From NCBI GenBank assembly GCA_963850525.1, contig CAWKLQ010000008.1, forward strand, positions 1,612,001-1,676,000: a DNA stretch of 64,000 bases, in the 5' to 3' direction. Both the position numbers and the translations under genes were made by a program. Below the pieces are notes generated by a model. The model was not told where the DNA came from, searched no databases, and saw nothing but the letters and a program-made list of their open reading frames with translations. Below, one piece after another: positions 24,978 to 32,209 of this stretch. The stretch is from JAEMQF01 sp963850525 (GTDB lineage: Bacteria > Pseudomonadota > Gammaproteobacteria > Burkholderiales > Burkholderiaceae_C). Position 1 is the stretch's first letter; every line of letters starts with the position of its first letter.

Positions 24978-25571
24978 TCAGCACGGCGCGGGCTGGGTTG
25001 CGCGCTGGCGTGCGACGCCACCGATGACGGCCAGGCCTGCGAGCAGAAGCAGGTAGGTTGACGGTTCGGGGACCAGGACGGCTGGCTCAAGATTGGCCTG
25101 CTGCCCCGTGCCGAAGATGTTGGAAAAGAACAAATTGCCTTGGCCAACATAATTTTCAGCCTGACCTGACCAGACCAACTTATTTGCTTGAAGAGTGGGT
25201 ACCCAGCCGGGCCCCCCAAGGGTAATCAAAGATGGGCCATGATGATCGGTGCCACTGGTGAAGTCGTTGTCAACCGTGAAGGGACCGACTGGGAAACTGG
25301 CCTTATTTGCCACGAATTCACCGAGCGGACTGGGGTCGGTTCCTCCGTCGCCAAATATGATCCAGTCGAAGCTGTCACCCGGCGTCCATGAGGGATGACC
25401 AACATCCAGCGCAAGCTGAAAGCTGTAGTCGAAGGGGAGCCGGTTCTGCGGGTTCGAAACCACCGAATACGTCAACACGAGCGGTGTCTCCGCAGCAGCA
25501 ACAGCAGCGCCGACGCATGCGCTCGCCAGCAGCGCAATCGCGTATCGCCACCTACCAAGCTTCTCGAGCAT
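24978..25571 (-). CDS. PEP-CTERM sorting-signal protein
   Basis: A 197-residue exported protein with an N-terminal signal (WRYAIALLASACVGAAVAAA) and a C-terminal PEP-CTERM signal: VPEPS, a hydrophobic segment of about 18 residues and a basic RQR end. Such signals are cleaved by exosortase and usually mark exopolysaccharide-associated surface proteins. The middle part (DSFDWIIFGDGGTDPSP, TDHHGPSLITLGG) has no domain I recognise. The ATG at 25571 follows a GGGGG sequence that could bind the ribosome. It is the last gene on the minus strand of the cluster and has its own regulatory-looking upstream region. No exosortase gene is in the window. Confidence 0.87.
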   Translation of the reverse strand: MLEKLGRWRYAIALLASACVGAAVAAAETPLVLTYSVVSNPQNRLPFDYSFQLALDVGHPSWTPGDSFDWIIFGDGGTDPSPLGEFVANKASFPVGPFTVDNDFTSGTDHHGPSLITLGGPGWVPTLQANKLVWSGQAENYVGQGNLFFSNIFGTGQQANLEPAVLVPEPSTYLLLLAGLAVIGGVARQRATQPAPC

Positions 25572-25577
25572 GCCTGC

Positions 25578-25595
25578 ACCCCCTAGATGAGGGGT
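25578..25595 (-). promoter_or_regulatory. Palindromic operator-like element, copy 1, over the PEP-CTERM gene RBS
   Basis: ACCCCCTAGATGAGGGGT lies 6 nt before the ATG and includes the G-run that would act as ribosome binding site. Its arms pair as a palindrome. As RNA, the CCCC/GGGG pairing would also hide the ribosome binding site. A second copy is 49 bp upstream in inverted orientation. Confidence 0.55.
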
Positions 25596-25626
25596 TGAAC
25601 CTACACCAGCTACGCGACCCTGCGCC

Positions 25627-25644
25627 ACCCCTCAAACAGGGGGT
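25627..25644 (-). promoter_or_regulatory. Palindromic operator-like element, copy 2
   Basis: ACCCCTCAAACAGGGGGT; its reverse complement differs from copy 1 only in the three central bases (15 of 18 identical). Two conserved copies at 49-bp spacing before one gene suggest binding by a dimeric regulator. The regulator is unknown. Confidence 0.55.
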
Positions 25645-25691
25645 CCCGGCGCACCAAAGCGTCGGCCGGCGCAGCAACATCGCTTCGCGCC

Positions 25692-27645
25692 TCACTCGCC
25701 TGCCCCCGAAAACGCCAGCACGTCGCCGAGATAGTCGTCCAGATCGAGCAATTCGCGCCGCGCTTTCGAGTGCGAACTCTCGGCGCGCCATTGCGACACC
25801 GTGAACACCATTCTGCCAAGCCAAACCGGCAACCGGTCGAAGTGTTTCAGCCAGGGCGGCACGACCGGAAAGAAGGCGCTCACCAGGTCCTCGTCGCTCG
25901 CCAGAATCGCTTCGCAGCTGCCGGGGTCGCCCTGGCGCCCGCAGCGGCCGTAAAGCTGCCGGTCGATGCGGCCGGACTCGTGCAAATCGGTGGCGATCAC
26001 GTGCAGGCCGCCGCGCTGGGCGACCCCCGGGCCGAGCTTGATGTCGGTGCCGCGGCCGGCCATGTTGGTCGCCACCGTGATCGCGCCGGGCTCGCCGGCG
26101 CGCGCCACGATCTGTGCCTCGTCGGCGTCCTGGCGCGCATTGAGCAGGCGGTAGGAAAGCCCGGCCTTGTCGAGCAGCGCGGCAATTTGTTCCGACGCCG
26201 CCACCGTGCGCGTGCCCACCAGCACTGGCCGGCCGAGGCGGCTGTGCTTCTTCACGCTGCCCAGCACGGCCTGCAACTTCTTTTGGCCGTGCCCGAAGTA
26301 TTGCGCCGGCAAAGTGCGCCGCCGCACTGGCTTGTGGGTCGGGACTTTCGCGACGCGCAGGCGATACACCGCCCACAGTTCGCGCGCCACTTCGCTCGCG
26401 GTTCCCGTCATGCCGCAAAGGTGAAGGTAGCGCCGGAAGAAGCGCTGATAGCTGATGCGCGCGAGGGTCTCGCGCTGGCCGGAGATTTCGCATTCCTCCT
26501 TCATTTCTATCAACTGATGCAGGCCCTGCTCCCACGATCGATCGGGCATGAGCCGGCCGGTGTTCTCGTCGATGATCATGACCTTGCCGTCGCGCACCAG
26601 ATAGTGTTTGTCTTTCTTGAAGACAAACAGCGCGGTCAGCGCCTGCTGCACCAGCTGCGCGCGGCGCCGCGGCCCGCTCCAGATTCCGGGCAGCTCGACG
26701 CACAAGTCGCGCAGCGCGTCTTCGCCTTGCTTGGACAGCGTGACGCCGCTTTCACCGGTTGTGTAATCGCTCGGCTGCATTCTCAGCGCCAACTCGAGCG
26801 CCTGCCGATGGATCGCCTGCTCCGCGCCTCGATGCGACTCGCTGGACAGGATCAACGGCGTGCGCGCTTCGTCGATCAGCACGCTATCGGCCTCGTCGAC
26901 GATCGCAAACTGCAGACCGCGCAGCAGCAGTTGCCCGCCGACACCCTGCACCGTCGAGTGCGGCCAGGCGCATCGAGATCGGGCGCGGCTTGCCGCCGAG
27001 CACGAGCCGATCGCGCAAGTAGTCGAAGGCGATCTCCTTGTTGCTGCAATAGACGATGTCGCATCGGTACGCAATGCGCCGCTCGGCCGGGCTCATGCCT
27101 TGTTTGACGCAAGCCACGTGCAGGCCGAGCAATTCATACAACGGGCGCAGCGTGGCCGAATCGCGCTCGGCGAGGTAGTCGTTGACGGTGACCACGTGCA
27201 CCGCCTGCCCGGCCAGCGCCGCGGTCGCCGCGGCGAGTGTCGCGGTGAGGGTCTTGCCCTCGCCGGTCTCCATCTCAGCGAGCCTGCCGCGCAGCATCGC
27301 AAACGCGCCGATCAGTTGGACGTCGAAGTGGCGCATCTGCAGCGTGCGTCCCGCGGCTTCGCGGACCAGCGCAAAGGCTTCTCCGGCGAGGCCGGGTTGG
27401 GTGAATCCTGAGGCGCGCAGTTTGGGCCGCAGCGCGCCGGCGCGTTCGCCCAGCTGCGCGTCAGCGAGCGGGTGCAAGGATTGCGCGTGCGCATTCGTCG
27501 CGGCGACGATGGCGCGAAGCGGCTGGCCGCGCGCCGCCAGCTTGCCGCTGGCGTAGCGCAGCGCGGCCAGCACGCGTTCGAGTTTGCCGGGGCGCGCATC
27601 GGCGCGCTCGGGGTAAACGGCAGCGATCGCGGCAAGTGTGGGCAT
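25692..27645 (-). pseudogene. SecA-like ATPase, coding frame broken by one frameshift
   Basis: A short SecA homologue, about 650 residues against about 900 in housekeeping SecA. The N-terminal part (27645 to about 26950) has RHFDVQLIGAFAMLRG, Walker A METGEGKT near residue 126, VTVNDYLAERD and DIVYCSNKEIAFDYLRD. The C-terminal part has VDEADSVLIDEARTPLI (DEAD box), MIIDENTGR, MTGTASEVA, NMAGRGTDIKLG and GRCGRQGDPGS. The two parts are in different frames; the switch, equal to one extra base, falls near 26930-26970 where the protein should run from RLAALDG into LLLRGLQFAIVDEAD. Everything on both sides is well conserved, so this is a recent mutation or a sequencing error. The C-terminal helical wing/scaffold is reduced and there is no zinc-binding tail. 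It starts 20 bp after the M50 gene, in the same operon. Confidence 0.85.
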
Positions 27646-27665
27646 CGATTCGCGTGTGCGCCTGT

Positions 27666-29804
27666 TCAGACCGCGAACTGGCGCATGAACAACTGGCGCA
27701 GCGTGCGCGCCAGCCGCCACGCCAACGCTTCGTCGCCATGCTCGAAGCGCGCGTAGACATGTTCGCCGAGCACGAGCGCATGGGTCGACGGCATCTCGAG
27801 CTCGAACTCGAACCACGCCACCAAGGTCTTGGGCTCCTTGGTCTCGCGCGGATCGACCGGCGCGTTGCCGCCGCCGATGCTCGACATCGCCAGGTTCGTC
27901 AATTTATTACTCGCCGCCGGAGTCTCGCGAAGAACCCGCGCGCTGAAGGTTTCGCCGAGCCGCCCGACGAGCTTGACTGCAACCTGGCGCGTGCGGCTGC
28001 GCACCAGGTCGACGTCGTCTTGCGAGACGAGCACGCGTGCAGTCGCGCTGGCCGGCGCGACGACGTAGCCCAATTGCTGGCCTTTGCGCACGAAGCGATC
28101 CGGCCAATCGGCAGCGGCGCCGGAGAGCACGAATGTTCCCTGGGCGGGGCTGGTGATCAACAGTTCTTTCGCCTGGCGGGTGGCGTGCTCGAGTTGCGCG
28201 CTCGTTGCCTTGATGTCTTGCCGCGTCAACTCCCAGCGCACCAGATCGACCATGCGCTCGGCCTGCGCGCGTGCCTGCAGCAGTTCCAGCTGCGCCTGCA
28301 GGACGTCGATGCGCGGCTGCAGCGTCGGCTCGATGGCAAGCAGCAACGGCGTGCCCTGCGTCACGGCGCTGCCCGGACGCGCGACCACCTCGCGTACAAA
28401 ACCGTCGGTGCCGGCGCGCACCAGCGCGTTGTCCGGAACCCAGATCACGCCCTGCGCGTGCGTCCACAAGGGAACCGGCAGGTAGAACAGCAAGGCAGCG
28501 CACGCGGCCACTGCGCCAGCGCTCGTCAACACGGCACGCAGCCGACGCCGACGCAGCCGGGGATGCGCCACCACAAAGGCGATCGCCTTGACGATTGGCA
28601 AGGCGATCGCGGTAGCGACGGCCCAGATCGCCAGCGCCACGCCGACCACGAAGTACTGCGTGGCGATGAACAGGGCGATCGCGATCGTGACGAAGTTTCG
28701 GTAGAAGAACGAAGCAATCGCGAAAAACACGAACCAGCGTCGTTCGCTGGCGCTGGCTTCGATGTCGGGCCGCTTCACGCCGAACAACCGCGTCTCCACC
28801 AGCTGCGCCAGGTACTGATTCGCGCGCGTGCGCAGGTTCGGAACCTGGATCAGGTCCGACAACATGTAGTAGCCGTCAAAGCGCAGCAGCGGGTTTGCAT
28901 TGAACACGACGGTGGAGACGCCAGCGATCAGGATCACGTTGTAGAGCACGGCGCGCACCAGTCCCGGCTCGACGCTCAACCACAGCAGCAGGGCGAGCGA
29001 TGCGACGAACACTTCGACCAGCATTCCGGCGGCGCCGACGAGCACCCGGCGCCAGGTTTCTGGGAAGGTCGCCGCCGATGTTGCGTCGACATACGGAACC
29101 GGCATCAGCACGAGCAGCATCACGCCCATTTCGTGGACTTCGCCGCCCCAGACCTTGGTCGCGAACGCGTGGCCGAATTCATGCAGCAACTTGAGCACCG
29201 GAAACACCAGCCACATCAGCAGCAGGTTCTGCGGTGCGAGAATTCGCGAGCCGAGGTCGTCGGTCAGTTCGCCCCAATGCGACGCGCCGCTGGCCAGCGC
29301 CAGACCGACAACGGCGCACCACAGCAGCAGGCCCAGGCCACCGAAGCATGGCCTGACCCACGGCAACCAGCGCTCCAGCAAACGATCCGGGTCAAACAGC
29401 GGCAGCCGGATCGATAGCGGCGACAACAGATTCTGCAGCCAGGTCTTGCGCTTGCCCTTGTGCGCGCGGCGCAGCAGTTCGAGCACGTCGGGCATCGCTT
29501 CGGACTGGATCACGTCGGCCGAGTGCAGTTGCCCGAGCAGCCGGATCATTTCGTCTTGCGTTGGTGCGTCGTCGCCGAACTTGGCGCTGGCGCCATCCCA
29601 GATCTCCTGTACGCTGAGCTTGCCGTCCATCAGCCCGATCAGGAAGTAGGTGACCGGCGTGAAGCGGCTGACCCGCCGCGACAGCATGTCTTCGAGCACG
29701 TACCAGAGCTCGCCCCGGTAGTGATGGCGGTGGATGCGAACATGGCTGCGCAAACGCGGCCGCAGTGCGGCGACGCGGTACCACGACGGGCTGTACAGGT
29801 CCAT
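27666..29804 (-). CDS. PqqD-like / M50 metallopeptidase-like / HlyD-like fusion membrane protein
   Basis: A 712-residue membrane protein with three parts. Residues about 25-105 resemble a PqqD-type winged helix (YRGELWYVLEDMLSRRVSRFTP, then LIGLMDGKLSVQEIWD). Residues about 150-440 form an M50 site-2-protease-like membrane domain with the zinc motif HEFGH at 208-212 and the third-ligand motif NANPLLRFDGYY (Asp310). The C-terminal 240 residues form a periplasmic HlyD-like adaptor with GVIWVPDNALVRAGTDGFVREV, a coiled coil and a beta-barrel. Family members lie beside exported giant or RTX-like proteins. It could cleave or anchor the cargo while docking to TolC, but this is inference. It starts 38 bp after the GAF-HlyD stop. 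Confidence 0.87.
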   Translation of the reverse strand: MDLYSPSWYRVAALRPRLRSHVRIHRHHYRGELWYVLEDMLSRRVSRFTPVTYFLIGLMDGKLSVQEIWDGASAKFGDDAPTQDEMIRLLGQLHSADVIQSEAMPDVLELLRRAHKGKRKTWLQNLLSPLSIRLPLFDPDRLLERWLPWVRPCFGGLGLLLWCAVVGLALASGASHWGELTDDLGSRILAPQNLLLMWLVFPVLKLLHEFGHAFATKVWGGEVHEMGVMLLVLMPVPYVDATSAATFPETWRRVLVGAAGMLVEVFVASLALLLWLSVEPGLVRAVLYNVILIAGVSTVVFNANPLLRFDGYYMLSDLIQVPNLRTRANQYLAQLVETRLFGVKRPDIEASASERRWFVFFAIASFFYRNFVTIAIALFIATQYFVVGVALAIWAVATAIALPIVKAIAFVVAHPRLRRRRLRAVLTSAGAVAACAALLFYLPVPLWTHAQGVIWVPDNALVRAGTDGFVREVVARPGSAVTQGTPLLLAIEPTLQPRIDVLQAQLELLQARAQAERMVDLVRWELTRQDIKATSAQLEHATRQAKELLITSPAQGTFVLSGAAADWPDRFVRKGQQLGYVVAPASATARVLVSQDDVDLVRSRTRQVAVKLVGRLGETFSARVLRETPAASNKLTNLAMSSIGGGNAPVDPRETKEPKTLVAWFEFELEMPSTHALVLGEHVYARFEHGDEALAWRLARTLRQLFMRQFAV

Positions 29805-29842
29805 GCCTCAAGGTCCGGCGCGGGCGCGTGCAGGGCGGTTCG

Positions 29843-31741
29843 TCATGGCAGCCAGGCCCAGGCCCACAAGCGCAGCCATTCGGTGAGCGAACGGGTCCAG
29901 ATCCAGGCCAGGCGGCGCTCCTCGACGAGAATCTTGCCGACGCCCTCCATGCCTGGACGCAAGCGCTGCGAACCCTGCGCCAGCTGCGCCTCGACCCGGA
30001 ATGAATTGCGCCCGTCCTTGGCCAGATTCACCGGCGTGATGCTCGATACCGTGAATTGGAACTGCGTGTCGGGCATCGACGCGACCGCCATCTCGCCGCC
30101 CTGTCCGAGCGCCACATGCCCGATGTCGCGTTCGTCGACGTGCAGGATCACGCGATAACCATCCAGCGGCGCGACTTCGAACATGACCTGGCCGCGCTCG
30201 ACCGGTGAGCCCAGGTTCTGCGACAGGTCGCCGCTGACGATGAAGCCGTCGAACGGCGCCACCATCTCGGTGCGCGCCAGTTGTTCCTCGGTGAGCGCGA
30301 GTTGCGCTTGCGCTTGCGCCACTTGCGCGGCCGCCACGGCCATCTGCGCGCGGTCGTGCTTGGCCATCGCCTCGCGGTGTTGCTGCAGGTACTGATCGCG
30401 CTGACTCGTGAGCTTGACGCGTTCGAGTTTCAAGTCGCGATCGTCGAAGCGCCCGATCACCTGGCCCGCCTTGACCGTGTCACCGGCGCGGTAGGGCGCG
30501 TCTCGGACGAAGCCGTTGAGCGGCGCGACGATGGCGCGCTGCACGGCGCCCTCGATGGTCGAGTTCGCCGAAATCCGGAAGTCCCCCTTCGCGAACACCA
30601 GGAACAGCAGCAATGCCACGCTGCCGATCAAGCCAAGCTTGAGGCCCGGGTGCGCCGGCCCGACCAATTTGCGCCACAGGCCGGCGCTGGAATGCGCGGC
30701 GTGAAGCGGCAGGCTCTGCTCGCTCCTGCGCTTGAGTTCGACGATTGGCCCAGCCACCGCCGCCAGCGCCTCGCAAATCTCGAGTGTGGGTACGTCGAAT
30801 TCCTGGCCCGACGGGCATTCGAGGGTCAGCGCGCCGATCACCTGGTCACCACTGATCAGTGGGAACGTGACGGCGCTGCCGCAGCCCGATTGACGAACCA
30901 GCTGTTGGTGCGCGCGCGAGACGACGGGCGCGTGATCGAAGGTCGGCGGATAGGTCACGGTTTCCGACTGATCGACCGCTTCCTCCATCGCGCCCTCGAC
31001 CCGGCGCAACAGATTCGCACGGTAGTCGAACTGGGCCGAATGTGAAACCGCGCAAAGCCGGATCCGGCCACCCTGGTGGATGCCCAGCGCGACCCGATCG
31101 CACCCCAGTTTGGTCGCCACCTCGGTCGTGAACGCGGCGGCGCCTTGCGCGAGACCGGGGAATTCAAGCAGTGTGCCGACCAGGTCGAGCGTCAACTTGA
31201 GGCGCTGGCGCGCGCCCAGCATCGGGTCGGAGTGGCGACGCAGGAACACCTCGAGCCAGCCCGAGCCCCACTGCAACTGGCGCATCGCGTTGCGCAGCAG
31301 CGGCTCGGGGCGCCAATCGACTTCCAACCCGACGACGCCGCGCACGTCACCGTCCACCCGCACCGGCAACGCGAGCTGGTAGCGGGGCTGTTCCGGCGTC
31401 GCGCCGTTTGCGTCCTGCAAGGGCTTGACGATGCCGCGCTTCTCGCGGATGGCCTGCTCGCTGGCCGCGGCAAACAGCGACCGGCTGCGGGGCACTTCCG
31501 GGAAAAACGCCATCGGCGCGAATGCCGACGTGCCGGGCTTGAGGAGTACGACGACGCCGTCAGAGACGCCGCGAATCGCCGTGCTCTGGATCTCGAGCCA
31601 GCTGCTGCAATATTCTTCAGTGCTCTGCGCGCGCGAGAACAGCTTCCAGGCCTGTTCCGAACTCCGCTTCTCTGCCTTGGCCGGCGCGTGCGAATGCGCG
31701 TGCGAGCGCCGCTCGAGAAATTCGGAGGGAAGCGCGCTCAT
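29843..31741 (-). CDS. GAF-domain HlyD-type membrane-fusion protein
   Basis: A 632-residue protein with a cytoplasmic sensor half and a periplasmic adaptor half. Residues about 190-340 form a GAF domain (LGCDRVALGIHQGGRIRLCAVS, FPLISGDQVIGALTLEC), and residues about 35-165 resemble a second, weaker one. One membrane helix follows at about 368-388 (LIGSVALLLFLVF). The periplasmic part carries the lipoyl halves (RAIVAPLNGFVRDAPYRAGD and MVAPFDGFIVSGDLSQNLGS), a coiled-coil hairpin and a barrel. The C terminus is Trp-rich and hydrophobic. A ligand-sensing domain on a secretion adaptor is unusual and suggests gating by a cytoplasmic signal. Gaps to both neighbours are under 40 bp. Confidence 0.88.
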   Translation of the reverse strand: MSALPSEFLERRSHAHSHAPAKAEKRSSEQAWKLFSRAQSTEEYCSSWLEIQSTAIRGVSDGVVVLLKPGTSAFAPMAFFPEVPRSRSLFAAASEQAIREKRGIVKPLQDANGATPEQPRYQLALPVRVDGDVRGVVGLEVDWRPEPLLRNAMRQLQWGSGWLEVFLRRHSDPMLGARQRLKLTLDLVGTLLEFPGLAQGAAAFTTEVATKLGCDRVALGIHQGGRIRLCAVSHSAQFDYRANLLRRVEGAMEEAVDQSETVTYPPTFDHAPVVSRAHQQLVRQSGCGSAVTFPLISGDQVIGALTLECPSGQEFDVPTLEICEALAAVAGPIVELKRRSEQSLPLHAAHSSAGLWRKLVGPAHPGLKLGLIGSVALLLFLVFAKGDFRISANSTIEGAVQRAIVAPLNGFVRDAPYRAGDTVKAGQVIGRFDDRDLKLERVKLTSQRDQYLQQHREAMAKHDRAQMAVAAAQVAQAQAQLALTEEQLARTEMVAPFDGFIVSGDLSQNLGSPVERGQVMFEVAPLDGYRVILHVDERDIGHVALGQGGEMAVASMPDTQFQFTVSSITPVNLAKDGRNSFRVEAQLAQGSQRLRPGMEGVGKILVEERRLAWIWTRSLTEWLRLWAWAWLP

Positions 31742-31777
31742 CGAGCTGCGCCTCCAGGCCCCGGATCAGAAGCCTGT

Positions 31778-32107
31778 CTACTTCTTGGCCTCGCCGCTGC
31801 CGGCTTCGATATTGAGGGAGCCGTAGCGGCTTTCATACTCGGTGATGATGCCAGTTAGCAACAGACTCAGGCGCTTCGCCGCGTAGGGGCTTACCACGAT
31901 GCGATCGGTCAACTGAATCGTCACTTCCTTCTGGCCCCGGTTCCACGCCTGATTCATGCCGAACAGCATCACGACTTCTTCGCGCGTGCTCGTGACGTTG
32001 CAGACATTAGCGTACGAACTCTTCATCGCCGAGTCATCCCACTTGATCTTCGTGCCCTCGACGTTGGCCTTTGGTTCGCCTGCCGGTTCCGCGCGATTCG
32101 TCGCCAT
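31778..32107 (-). CDS. DUF3467 family protein
   Basis: A 109-residue soluble protein matching the DUF3467 pattern: IKWDDSAMKSSYANVCNVTSTREEVVMLFGMNQAW, then ITIQL-like strands and RIVVSPYAAKRLSLLLTGIITEYESRYG. The start is the ATG at 32107, preceded by GGAG 10 nt upstream; the longer frame would need a TTG. It has no signal peptide. It lies between the giant gene and the GAF-HlyD gene in one minus-strand operon. Its biochemical role is unknown; a targeting factor or chaperone for the cargo is an attractive guess. Confidence 0.87.
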   Translation of the reverse strand: MATNRAEPAGEPKANVEGTKIKWDDSAMKSSYANVCNVTSTREEVVMLFGMNQAWNRGQKEVTIQLTDRIVVSPYAAKRLSLLLTGIITEYESRYGSLNIEAGSGEAKK

Positions 32108-32209
32108 GGTGTTCGTGTCTCCGCTGTTGGATGAATTCAAAACTGACCTTGAAAGTGCGCCACGAGCTTACCGCACTCGCGCAACGACCGGAGCGCCTCT
32201 CGCCCTAAG

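Noticed and set aside
26884..27816. The N-terminal SecA-like half as a separate complete gene
   Set aside because: It ends in unconserved residues right after the frame switch and lacks the DEAD box; with the next frame it makes one normal SecA-like protein.
32108..32140. Longer DUF3467 frame starting at TTG 32140
   Set aside because: The ATG at 32107 has a GGAG upstream and the extra residues are not part of the conserved domain.
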